DNA from: Blastococcus saxobsidens DD2
Lineage (GTDB): Bacteria; Actinomycetota; Actinomycetes; Mycobacteriales; Geodermatophilaceae
Assembly: GCF_000284015.1 (NCBI RefSeq)
Contig: NC_016943.1
Coordinates: 2,397,541-2,461,540 of the forward strand
Reading direction: 5' to 3'
DNA length: 64,000 bases
The notes under the pieces are model-generated. The model had not been told where the DNA came from. It saw only the letters and a list, made by a program, of their open reading frames with translations, and ran no database searches. The position numbers and the translations under genes were made by a program. Within the stretch, counting starts at the first letter, position 1. Every line of letters starts with the position of its first letter. Below are positions 52,886-61,053 of the stretch, in pieces.

Positions 52886-53677
52886 TCAGCTCACCTCCAG
52901 ATGGGCGGGACCGCTGCCGTCGAGGAACAGCGACTCACGGCCGGTGCCCAGGTAGGCCTCCTGCACGGCCTCGCTGGCCCGGACCTCGTCCGGGGCTCCG
53001 GTCAGCAGCACCTGACCCAGGTGGAGCACCGTGACGGACGTGGCCAGTGCGAACACCACGTCGAGGTCGTGCTCCACGATGACCAGCGTCACCGACTCCG
53101 GCAGCGACTTGAGCAGCCCGACGAGCTGGGCGCTCTCGGCCGGTGACATGCCGGCGGCCGGCTCGTCGAGGAGCAGCAGCCGGGGCTCGCAGGCCAGCGC
53201 CACGGCGACCTCCACCTGGCGCCGCTCACCGTGCGAGAGGGCGGCGACCGGCGTCGCGGCACGCCCGGCCAGGCCGACATCGGAGAGGAGCGCCGCCACC
53301 CGTTCCCGCGCGGCCGCCTGCCGGCGCGGCACCAGGGAGCGCCGACTGCTGTGGTGGCGTTGCGCGGCCAGCAGCACGTTCTGCTGCACCGTCTGGGTGA
53401 GGAAGAGGCTCGAGTGCTGCAGGGTCTGGCTGATGCCGCGCCGGGCCCGCTGCTGCTCCGGCAGCCGGGAGACGTCGGAGCCGGCCAGGCTGATCGTCCC
53501 GGCCGACAAGGGCAGGGTGCCGGTGATCAGCTTGAACAGCGTGCTCTTGCCCGCCCCGTTCGGCCCGATGAGCGCATGGCGCGCGCCCGCGGGAACCTCC
53601 AGGCTCACGTCGTCGACCGCCTTGAGGGCGCCGAAGTGCCGGCCGACGCCGGACAGGGACAGCAGCGGCGAACTCAT
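52886..53677 (-). CDS. Branched-chain-type ABC ATPase LivG
   Basis: 263 aa. Walker A GPNGAGKST, SRLPEQQRARRGISQTLQHSSLF, signature region ALSHGERRQVEVA, Walker B LLLLDEPAAGMSP, VIVEHDLDVVF. ATG 53677 with GGAGGT upstream, overlapping the LivM stop. In contrast to the fused pair at 26423, LivF and LivG are separate here. Confidence 0.9.
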   Translation of the reverse strand: MSSPLLSLSGVGRHFGALKAVDDVSLEVPAGARHALIGPNGAGKSTLFKLITGTLPLSAGTISLAGSDVSRLPEQQRARRGISQTLQHSSLFLTQTVQQNVLLAAQRHHSSRRSLVPRRQAAARERVAALLSDVGLAGRAATPVAALSHGERRQVEVAVALACEPRLLLLDEPAAGMSPAESAQLVGLLKSLPESVTLVIVEHDLDVVFALATSVTVLHLGQVLLTGAPDEVRASEAVQEAYLGTGRESLFLDGSGPAHLEVS

Positions 53678-54714
53678 GCCGGACCTCCTGGGAAGCGCTG
53701 CCGGCGGCTGACCAGGCCGCCGATCCCGGCAAAGCCGCGGGGCAGCACGTAGACGGCGACGACGAACACCACGCCCAGCAGCAGCGGGCCGTGTCCGTCC
53801 AGCTGGGGACCGAAGGTGTCGCGGACCAGCACGACGACCGCCGCGCCGAGGACTGGACCCCACAGCGTCCCGGCGCCGCCGAGGATCACGGCCAGGAGGA
53901 TGAGCGCGCTGGTGGTGAAGCCCGCGTCGCTCGGGTTGACGATGCGGACCAGCCCGGCCAGCAGGCCGCCGGCCAGGCCGGCGAAGCCACCGGCGATCGT
54001 GAAGGCGGCGAACTTGTAGCCGAAGGGGGAGTAGCCCAGTGACCGCATCCGGGGCTCGTTGTCCCGGATGCCGCGGAGCACGCTGCCGAACGGCGAGTGC
54101 GCCACCAGCCACAGCCCGAGGAAGCCCAGCAGCGCGACGGCCAGGATGTACCAGTACACGTAGCCGGCCAGTGTCAGAGGTTCGCCGGCGACGCGCACGC
54201 TGGGGATCCCGTAGAGGCCGTTGGAGCCGCCGGTCACGTCGGAGAGGCTCTGCGCGAGCTGGTGCACCAGCTCCCCGATGGCCAGCGTCAGCATGAGGAA
54301 GTAGACGCCGCCGCTGCGCACCGCCAGCCAGCCGGTCGCCGCCGCGGCCACGGCGCCGGCCGCCGCGGCGAGCAGGACGGGAACGGGCGCCGCACTGGTC
54401 CAGTGGATCGACACCAGCCCTGCCGTGTAAGCGCCCACCCCGAAGTACGCGGCGTGCCCGAGCGAGGGGAGCCCGGTGATACCGACGAGCAGGTCGAGGC
54501 TGACGGCGAACAGCGCGAACACCAGGATCCGGGACAGCGTGTTGGTCTCGAACGGCGCGAGGAACAGCGGGACGGCCGCGAGGACCACCAGCAGCACCAG
54601 CACCGCCACCGCGGGCAGCGGACGGCTGAACCGCCGGGACGGAGGCCCCGCGGGGCCTGTCGCCGTCGCCCCGGCGACGGACGGTTCGGTCGGCCTGTCG
54701 GCGTGCACGGTCAT
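53674..54714 (-). CDS. Branched-chain-type ABC permease LivM
   Basis: 346 aa, about ten membrane segments after a ~30-residue cytoplasmic N-terminus. LLVGITGLPSLGHAAYFGVGAY and VLRGIRDNEPRMRSLGY are LivM signatures; ILGGAGTLWGPVLGAAV follows. The ATG shares one base with the LivH stop (TGATG). Confidence 0.9.
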   Translation of the reverse strand: MTVHADRPTEPSVAGATATGPAGPPSRRFSRPLPAVAVLVLLVVLAAVPLFLAPFETNTLSRILVFALFAVSLDLLVGITGLPSLGHAAYFGVGAYTAGLVSIHWTSAAPVPVLLAAAAGAVAAAATGWLAVRSGGVYFLMLTLAIGELVHQLAQSLSDVTGGSNGLYGIPSVRVAGEPLTLAGYVYWYILAVALLGFLGLWLVAHSPFGSVLRGIRDNEPRMRSLGYSPFGYKFAAFTIAGGFAGLAGGLLAGLVRIVNPSDAGFTTSALILLAVILGGAGTLWGPVLGAAVVVLVRDTFGPQLDGHGPLLLGVVFVVAVYVLPRGFAGIGGLVSRRQRFPGGPA

Positions 54715-55595
54715 CAGTGGGCCACCTTCCCGGCGAAGAGTCCGCGCGGCCGGACGATGAGCACCAGCGCCAGCGTGCCGAACAGGATGAAGGAGGCGAC
54801 GTCGGGCACGAGTGCGCGGCCCAGGGACTCCACCTGGCCGATCACCAGCGCGCCGACCAGGGCGCCGCGGACCGAGCCGAGCCCGCCGATGACGATGACG
54901 ACGAGCGCGAGGATCAGGATCGTCTTGTCCAACCCGGGACGGGCGCCGTAGACCGGAGCGGCCAGCACGCCGGCCACGGAGGCCAGGAGCGAGCCCACCC
55001 CCAGCACGGCGAACTTGACCTTCCGGTTGTCGATGCCCAGGGCCGACACCATCTCCCGGTCGGCGACGCTGGCTCGCACGAGCGCCCCGATGGAGGTCTT
55101 CTCCACCACCAGCCAGACGACGAGGGCCAGCAGCAGGCCCACCGCGATGAGCATCAGCCGATAGGTGGGGTAGGCACTGCCGGCGACGTCGACGCTGCCG
55201 GCGAGCCCGGGGGGCTCGGGGACGGAGAACACGTCGTTGCCGTAGATCAGGGACAGCACCTCGGCGACGATCAGGGAGATGCCGAGGGTGAGCAGTGCCT
55301 GGTCGAGGATCGGCCGCCGGGCGAGAGGCTCCGTCATGCCGGAGAGCGCTCCGCCCGCCAGCAACCCGATGACGGCGGCGACGGCGAGGGCGGTGAAGAA
55401 CCCGCCCCAGGACTCACCCGCGACGAAGGTCACGGCGAGGTAGGAGCCGACCAGGAAGAACGCGCCGTGGGCGAGGTTCAGGACGTCCATCATCCCGAAG
55501 ACGATCGACAGGCCCACGGCGAGGATGAAGAGCAATGAGCCGATCGCGAACCCGTTGAGGATGCTGACGAGGTTGGCGTCGAACCAGCCGACCAT
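54714..55595 (-). CDS. Branched-chain-type ABC permease LivH
   Basis: 293 aa. NGFAIGSLLFILAVGLSIVFGMMDVLNLAHG is not given in full here but spans residues ~14-44 and is the LivH N-terminal signature; VIVIGGLGSVRGALVGA and VRPRGLFAGK end the protein. GGAGAGGAG precedes ATG 55595. Follows the binding-protein gene by 40 bp. Confidence 0.9.
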   Translation of the reverse strand: MVGWFDANLVSILNGFAIGSLLFILAVGLSIVFGMMDVLNLAHGAFFLVGSYLAVTFVAGESWGGFFTALAVAAVIGLLAGGALSGMTEPLARRPILDQALLTLGISLIVAEVLSLIYGNDVFSVPEPPGLAGSVDVAGSAYPTYRLMLIAVGLLLALVVWLVVEKTSIGALVRASVADREMVSALGIDNRKVKFAVLGVGSLLASVAGVLAAPVYGARPGLDKTILILALVVIVIGGLGSVRGALVGALVIGQVESLGRALVPDVASFILFGTLALVLIVRPRGLFAGKVAH

Positions 55596-55635
55596 GTGGG
55601 GTACTCCTCTCCGCAGGTCTGGGGCCGCGCCGCGA

Positions 55636-56865
55636 TCAGGGCTGGGCGTACACGCCCAGGTCGCTCACCACGGTGTTGAGCAGGGTCCCGTCCGCCTCGG
55701 CGACCTCCCGCAGGTAGACACTCTGCTCCGGCGTCTGGTTGTTGAACTCCCACGGACCGCGCGGGCTGTCGTCGATCGTGCCGAGTTCACCCAGAGCGGC
55801 GTTGATGGTCTCCCCCTCCAGGCCCGCACACTCCTCGAGCGCGGCGTCGAGCACGTTGGCCGCGTCGTACGTCTGCATCGCGTAGACCGTCGGCAGCTCC
55901 CCGTAGGCCTCCTCGTACGCCTGGACGAAGGCCTGGTTGTCCTCGTTGTCCAGTTCGGTCGAGTAGTGCAGCGTGGTCCGTACGCCGACCGCCGCTTCAC
56001 CCTGGGCGTCCAGGACGCTGCCCTCGGTGAGGAACCCCGAGCCGTACAGCGGGATCGAGTCCTTCAGCCCGAAGTCGGCGTACTGCTGCACGAAGCTGAC
56101 CGCCTCACCGCCGGCGTAGAACACGAACACCGCTTCGGCACCGGAGGACTCGACCCCGGACAGGAAGGGCTGGAAGTCCTGGGTCGACCCGAACGGGGTC
56201 AGCGCCTGCCCGGCGATCGTCCCGCCGCCCTCCTCGTAGGCCGTCGTGAACCCCTCCACTGCCTCCTGGCCGGCGGCGTAGTCCGGGGCCATGACGTAGA
56301 CCGGGCCGATGCCCTCCGCGGCGAGATGCTCACCCATCGCCGCAGCGATCTGGGCGTTGGTGAACGACGTTCGCCACACGTAGTCGCTGGCGGCACCCTT
56401 CGTGATGTCCTCGGCTCCGGCGTTCGCGATGATCAGCGGCACCTGGGCCTCGGTGACCGGGTCGGCCACACCGAGCGCCACGGCCGAGCTGACCACGCCG
56501 ACGAGCGCGTCGACGTTGCCCTCGGTCAGGAGACGCTGGACCGCCGGGACGCCGGTGTCGGGGCTCTCGCCCTCGTCGGCGACCTCGGTCTCGACGGTGT
56601 AGCACCCCAGCATGCCGTCGTTCTGCTCCAGGTACAGCTCCCAGCCCTGGCGCATGTCCTCGCCGAGCGGGGTGTAGACGCCGGCCTGCGGGACGACCAG
56701 GCCGACCGTGACGGTCTCCTCGCCCTCGGCCGCGGCGCCGCCACCACCGCTAGCGTCCTCGTCACCTCCGAGGCTGCCGCCACCGCAGGCTGCCAGGGTC
56801 AGGGCGAGGACACCCACGCCGCAGGTCGTGGACAGCCGTCGCCGGGAGAGGTGGGCCACTGCCAT
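55636..56865 (-). CDS. Branched-chain-type ABC substrate-binding lipoprotein
   Basis: 409 aa Peripla_BP_6-type receptor. Lipobox LTLAAC (predicted Cys27) followed by GGG and an acidic Gly-rich linker, then VTVGLVVPQAGVYTPLGEDMRQGWELY, as in receptors for aromatic acids and urea/amides. ATG 56865 with GGAGATCTCC upstream; the frame runs to 57006, but that would read through the promoter and operator. First gene of the importer operon, divergent from the PaaX regulator. Confidence 0.9.
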   Translation of the reverse strand: MAVAHLSRRRLSTTCGVGVLALTLAACGGGSLGGDEDASGGGGAAAEGEETVTVGLVVPQAGVYTPLGEDMRQGWELYLEQNDGMLGCYTVETEVADEGESPDTGVPAVQRLLTEGNVDALVGVVSSAVALGVADPVTEAQVPLIIANAGAEDITKGAASDYVWRTSFTNAQIAAAMGEHLAAEGIGPVYVMAPDYAAGQEAVEGFTTAYEEGGGTIAGQALTPFGSTQDFQPFLSGVESSGAEAVFVFYAGGEAVSFVQQYADFGLKDSIPLYGSGFLTEGSVLDAQGEAAVGVRTTLHYSTELDNEDNQAFVQAYEEAYGELPTVYAMQTYDAANVLDAALEECAGLEGETINAALGELGTIDDSPRGPWEFNNQTPEQSVYLREVAEADGTLLNTVVSDLGVYAQP

Positions 56866-56885
56866 GGAGATCTCCGTAGGTCCAG

Positions 56886-56906
56886 GACGTGCTACAGCAG
56901 CACGTC
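56886..56906. promoter_or_regulatory. 21-bp perfect palindromic operator of the Liv-type operon
   Basis: GACGTGCT-ACAGC-AGCACGTC. It lies between the promoter and the ATG at 56865. The left half plus loop (GACGTGCTACA) is found again at 51300-51310 in the boxC promoter. The adjacent PaaX-family regulator is the obvious candidate to bind both. Confidence 0.65.
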
Positions 56907-56917
56907 GCGTCTCGGCG

Positions 56918-56946
56918 AGCCTGTAGAACGCCGTCGGATGTGTCAA
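56918..56946 (-). promoter_or_regulatory. Promoter of the Liv-type importer operon
   Basis: Minus-strand -35 TTGACA (56946-56941), 17-bp spacer and a weak -10 CAGGCT (56923-56918). The palindromic operator begins about 12 bases further on, in the early transcribed region. Confidence 0.5.
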
Positions 56947-57049
56947 GCGCCACAAAGGCAACCGTGACCGGACCGGTACCTGCGCGCCTGCCCAGGCAGC
57001 GGCCATACGGATCGGTAGCGCCCTTGTGGCCGGGTGTCACGATGTACCG

Positions 57050-57895
57050 GTGGAGGCCGTCGTGGGACCCGTCGTGACCCGGCGGCAGGAGCTCGGCGCA
57101 GCGAGCGCGCGGAGCCTGCTGCTCACCGTGCTGGGCGAGTTCGTGCTGCCCGATGGCCGGCCGGTGTGGACGGCCACGCTCATCGACCTGCTGGCCGATC
57201 TGGATGTCGCGGAAAAGGCGGCGCGGCAGGCCATCATGCGCACGGCCGACTCGGGCTGGATCCAGCCGAGCCGGATCGGCCGCGAGACCCGGTGGTCGCT
57301 CACCGATGCGGGTACCGAGCTGCTGCGCGAGGGTACCGAGCGCATCTACAACTTCGCGGCCGAGAGCCGGCCCTGGGACGGCCGCTGGCTGGTGCTCACC
57401 GTCGCGGTACCGGAGAACAACCGGGCGCTGCGCCAGCGGCTGCGGACGCAATTGGGCTGGGCGGGACTGGGCTCCCCGTCGCCGGGCGTCTGGGTGACTC
57501 CCCGGGCTCATCGGGAGGCCCGGGCACGCAAGGTGCTCGAGGACCTGGAGCTGCTCGCGGGTAGCTGGTCGTTCGTCTCCACCGGCGGTGCGATCGGGGA
57601 CGAACGGTCCCTGGTGCGCGCGGCGTGGGACCTCGACGACGTCGAGCGCCGGTACGAGGACTTCCTCGACCTGGTCAGCCGCCGCCGGCCGCGGACCGAC
57701 CGGCAGGCGCTGGTCGCACAGGTCCGGCTCGTCCAGCAGTGGCGGCGCTTCCCCCTGCTCGACCCCGCGCTGCCCCGCGAGCTGCTGCCGCCACGCTGGA
57801 CCGGCAACCGCGCGGCGGAGGCTTTCCGCGAGCGGCATGCCTCCTGGGCGCCGCGCGCCCGGGCGGCGTGGGAACAGGTCGCCCGTCCGGGCTGA
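57050..57895 (+). CDS. PaaX-family transcriptional regulator
   Basis: 281 aa. Winged-helix N-terminus (ASARSLLLTVLGEFVLPDGRPVWTATLIDLLADLDVAEKAARQAIMRTADSGWI spans residues ~15-70), then the PaaX central domain (RPWDGRWLVLTVAVPENN, LRTQLGWAGLGSPSPGVWVTPR) and C-terminal PaaX_C (FPLLDPALPRELLPPRW). GTG 57050 lies six bases after CACGAT, a leaderless arrangement; GTG 57026 is an alternative. PaaX proteins bind aryl-CoA. Divergent from the importer operon and near boxCB, which share an operator half-site. Confidence 0.88.
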   Translation: MEAVVGPVVTRRQELGAASARSLLLTVLGEFVLPDGRPVWTATLIDLLADLDVAEKAARQAIMRTADSGWIQPSRIGRETRWSLTDAGTELLREGTERIYNFAAESRPWDGRWLVLTVAVPENNRALRQRLRTQLGWAGLGSPSPGVWVTPRAHREARARKVLEDLELLAGSWSFVSTGGAIGDERSLVRAAWDLDDVERRYEDFLDLVSRRRPRTDRQALVAQVRLVQQWRRFPLLDPALPRELLPPRWTGNRAAEAFRERHASWAPRARAAWEQVARPG

Positions 57896-57903
57896 GCGAT
57901 CGC

Positions 57904-58461
57904 TCAGGCCGGCACCCCGCGCTTCTGGAGCCACACCCGGCCGGCGTCGGTGATCACCCGCGCATCCTTCTCGGCCTGCAGCAGCGGCGGGTCCTGGCGG
58001 TACAGGCTGGCGACCAGGTGGCTGTCCGGCGTCAGCTGGCGGGCGATCTGATGGGCCTCCAGCTTGTGCAGCCGCCCACCGGGTGCCTCGGCGAAGCGCC
58101 GCAGCAGGGCCGTCTGCGCCTCGGCGGGATCCGGCCGATGCGTCGTCCCCGTGGCCGCGCCGGGCGTCGGCTCTTCCTCCAGGAGGGCGGTGACGGCCCG
58201 GGAGAAGGTCTGCACGAGGTCCCGGATCCGGTCGTCCCGTGAGGGGGCGCCGGGCGCGTCGCCCGAGCCCTGCCAGGTGCGCTGCGGGTGGCGGCGGAGG
58301 TACTCCTGCTCCAGCTCGAGCATCCGCTCCGTATGCGTCCGGAACTGCTCGGCCGTTCCGTGCAGGAAGACCCAGTGCCGCATGGTATGCGCGTGCACAC
58401 CCTGGCGCTCCAGCTCCTCGTCGGACAGCTCGCGGGCCGGAATGCCCTGTCGATCGCTCAT
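57904..58461 (-). CDS. Conserved actinobacterial protein of unknown function (DUF6158-like N-terminus)
   Basis: 185 aa. The N-terminal ~65 residues (ARELSDEELERQGVHAHTMRH, HTERMLELEQEYLRRHPQ) look like a small helical domain seen in many actinobacterial hypothetical proteins (recalled as DUF6158; name uncertain). The C-terminal ~65 residues (LLRRFAEAPGGRLHKLEAHQIA...ARVITDAGRVWLQKRG) look like a winged helix. GAGGGAGCG precedes ATG 58461. Convergent with paaX, 8 bp apart. No function is proposed. Confidence 0.7.
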   Translation of the reverse strand: MSDRQGIPARELSDEELERQGVHAHTMRHWVFLHGTAEQFRTHTERMLELEQEYLRRHPQRTWQGSGDAPGAPSRDDRIRDLVQTFSRAVTALLEEEPTPGAATGTTHRPDPAEAQTALLRRFAEAPGGRLHKLEAHQIARQLTPDSHLVASLYRQDPPLLQAEKDARVITDAGRVWLQKRGVPA

Positions 58462-58617
58462 CGCCGCTCCCTCGCTCGCTCTTGCCGGAACACGCTCGCG
58501 GGCATCGGTCGCCCGGGCCGGTGGTGCGGAGTTCCCCGCCCCGGGGTGCCCGTGCCGGCTCACCCCGCTGCGTCATGGTGCTGGCTGGACGGGGCGGTGT
58601 CACCCCGAGCCGGCGCG

Positions 58618-60972
58618 TCACGGCCGCCAGCGCGCGTGGCGGGTCCGCGGCTCGCCGTGCCGGACCAGTTCGAGGCGCGGGCGGGGCCCCTCGCTGCGCC
58701 CCGTCTGCGGGCGGCGGCTCCCTGCGGCGAAGGGCTTGGGCCAGGCCGCGCCCGACCCGGTGTACTCCTGCTCGGCGGCCGCGTGCAGCGTCCACTGCGG
58801 GTCGTAGAGGTGGGGGCGGCCGAGGGCGCAGAGATCGGCCCGGCCGGCGAGCAGGATGGAGTTGACGTCGTCGTAGCTGGAGATCGCCCCTACGGCGATC
58901 ACCGCGCACCCGAACTCGCGGCCGACCTCGTTGCGGATCCGGTCGGCGTAGGGCGTCTGGTAGCTCCGGCCGAACGCGGGGCGCTCGGCCTTCACGACCT
59001 GCCCGGTGGACACGTCGATCGCCGCGGCCCCGTGCTCGGCGAAGGCGCGGGCCACCCGGACGGCGTCGTCGACGTGGATGCCGCCCTCGTGCCAGTCGGT
59101 CGCGGAGATGCGCACCGTCATCGGCCGCTCGGCCGGCCAGGCCGCGCGGACGGCGTCGAACACCTCGAGCGGGAACCGGAGACGGTTCTCCAGGGAGCCG
59201 CCATACCGGTCCGTGCGCCGGTTCGCCAACGGGGAGATGAACGAGGACAGCAGGTAGCCGTGCGCGCAGTGCAGCTCCAGGACGTCGAACCCCGCTCGGG
59301 CCGCGGCTTCGGCGCTCCGCACGAACTCGTCCCTGATGTCCGCCAGTTCGTCCTGGGTCAGCTCCCGGGGCACCTGGTTGGCGGGGGAGTACGGCACGGC
59401 CGACGGGCCGACCACCTCCCAGTTGTCGTCAGGCAGCGGGGCGTCGATGCCCTCCCACATCAGCCTGGTCGAGCCCTTGCGGCCGGAGTGCCCGATCTGG
59501 ACCCCGATCTTGGCGTCGGTGGCGCCGTGCACGAAGTCGACGACGCGGGCCCAGGCCGCCTCCTGCTCGGGCGAGTAGAGCCCGGTGCAGCCGAGGGTGA
59601 TCCGGCCCTCGGGAGACGTGCAGACCATCTCGGTCATCACCAACCCCGCGCCGCCGAGGGCCTTGCTGCCCAGGTGGACCAGGTGGAAGTCGGTCGGCAG
59701 CCCGTCGTCGGCGGAGTACATGTCCATCGCCGAGACGATGATCCGGTTCTTCAGCTCGAGCCGGCCCAGCCGGAAGGGGTGGAACATCGGCGGCCGCGGC
59801 TCCACCGGCTCCGGCTGGCTGCCGGCGAACCAGGCGTCGATGCCGGCGACGAACTCGGGATCGCGCAGGCGCAGGTTCTCGTGGGTGACCCGCCGGCTAC
59901 GCGTGACGATGTTGAAGGCGAACTGCTCGGGATCCTGGTGGACGTAGTGGGCGATGTCCTCGAACCACTCCAGGCTGGCCTGGGCGGCGCGCTGGGTGGA
60001 GAGGACGACGGGGCGTCGTTCCTCCTCGTAGGCGGTCAGCGCGCTGTCGAGGTCGGGCTGCTCGTGCAGGCAGGCCGCGAGCGCGAGGGCGTCCTCCATC
60101 GCCAGTTTGGTGCCCGAACCGATGGAGAAGTGCGCGGTGTGCGCGGCGTCGCCGATGAGGACCAGGTTGCCGTGCCGCCAGGTCTCGTTGCGCAGCGACA
60201 GGAAGTTCAGCCACTTGGAGTTGTTGGCGAAGACCTTGTGGCCGCCGAGGACATCGGCGAACAGGTGCTCGACCAGCTCGATCGACTTCGTGTCGCTCTC
60301 ACCCGGAGGGAGGTCCGGGACGGCGATGTCGCCGAAGGCCCGCTGCCACACGTCGTCGTGCATCTCGACGATGAAGGTGCTGCCGGTGCGGTCGTAGGGA
60401 TAGCCGTGGATCTGCATGACGCCGTGCGGCGTCTCCTCGACGTAGAACTTGAACGCCTCGAAGACGAGGTCGGTGCCCAGCCACATGTACTTGCTGTGCC
60501 GCGTCTCCAGGGTCGGCCGGAACACGTCCTCGTAGGCGGCACGCACCTGGGACCGGGCGCCGTCGCCGGCGAGTACGAGGTCGTACTCCGCGCGCAGCAC
60601 CTCGGGGTCCGGCGCCGGCGTGCGGAAGTGGACGGTGACGCCGAGGTCGGCGCAGCGGCGCTGCAGGATGCCGAGGAGCTCCTTGCGGCTCATCGCCGCG
60701 AAGCCGTGACCGCCCGAGGTGGTCACCGTGCCGCGGAAGTGGACGTCGATGTCGTCCCACCGGGCGAAGTGCCGCTCCATCTCCCGGAAGACGACCGGGT
60801 CGGCGTGCTCGATGCCCCCGAGCGTCTCGTCGGAGAAGACGACGCCGAAGCCGAAGGTGTCGTCGGGGGCGTTGCGCTCCCAGACCGTCACCTCGTGGGT
60901 CGGGTCGAGCTGCTTGACCAGCGCGGAGAAGTACAGACCGCCCGGACCTCCGCCCACAACCGCGATCCGCAT
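58618..60972 (-). CDS. Aryl-CoA flavin monooxygenase fused to an old-yellow-enzyme reductase (2-aminobenzoyl-CoA monooxygenase/reductase type)
   Basis: 784 aa, two domains. Residues ~1-385: FAD monooxygenase of the salicylyl-CoA/2-aminobenzoyl-CoA group, with GGGPGGLYF at the N-terminus, GDGARSQVR, and GDAAHTAHFSIGSGTKLAMEDA. Residues ~395-755: old-yellow-enzyme reductase with KNRIIVSAMDMYSADDG, HSGRKGS, HCAHGYLLSSF and the ...ALGRPHLYDP end. This architecture is that of 2-aminobenzoyl-CoA monooxygenase/reductase, which hydroxylates and reduces the ring in one polypeptide. Preceded (transcriptionally) by a second aryl-CoA ligase. C-terminal ~30 residues are Arg-rich. Confidence 0.88.
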   Translation of the reverse strand: MRIAVVGGGPGGLYFSALVKQLDPTHEVTVWERNAPDDTFGFGVVFSDETLGGIEHADPVVFREMERHFARWDDIDVHFRGTVTTSGGHGFAAMSRKELLGILQRRCADLGVTVHFRTPAPDPEVLRAEYDLVLAGDGARSQVRAAYEDVFRPTLETRHSKYMWLGTDLVFEAFKFYVEETPHGVMQIHGYPYDRTGSTFIVEMHDDVWQRAFGDIAVPDLPPGESDTKSIELVEHLFADVLGGHKVFANNSKWLNFLSLRNETWRHGNLVLIGDAAHTAHFSIGSGTKLAMEDALALAACLHEQPDLDSALTAYEEERRPVVLSTQRAAQASLEWFEDIAHYVHQDPEQFAFNIVTRSRRVTHENLRLRDPEFVAGIDAWFAGSQPEPVEPRPPMFHPFRLGRLELKNRIIVSAMDMYSADDGLPTDFHLVHLGSKALGGAGLVMTEMVCTSPEGRITLGCTGLYSPEQEAAWARVVDFVHGATDAKIGVQIGHSGRKGSTRLMWEGIDAPLPDDNWEVVGPSAVPYSPANQVPRELTQDELADIRDEFVRSAEAAARAGFDVLELHCAHGYLLSSFISPLANRRTDRYGGSLENRLRFPLEVFDAVRAAWPAERPMTVRISATDWHEGGIHVDDAVRVARAFAEHGAAAIDVSTGQVVKAERPAFGRSYQTPYADRIRNEVGREFGCAVIAVGAISSYDDVNSILLAGRADLCALGRPHLYDPQWTLHAAAEQEYTGSGAAWPKPFAAGSRRPQTGRSEGPRPRLELVRHGEPRTRHARWRP

Positions 60973-61006
60973 GGGTCGTCCTCCTGCTCGGGTGGGCCGT
61001 GGATCG

Positions 61007-61036
61007 AGGATATGCCGCCTGCGCGACGACCGTCAA
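61007..61036 (-). promoter_or_regulatory. Promoter of the aminobenzoyl-CoA monooxygenase/reductase gene
   Basis: Minus strand: TTGACG (61036-61031), 18-bp spacer, TATCCT (61012-61007), about 35 bp before the ATG at 60972. The gene can therefore be transcribed apart from the ligase, whose stop is at 61054. Confidence 0.6.
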
Positions 61037-61053
61037 CGGAACGGAAGAGGCGG

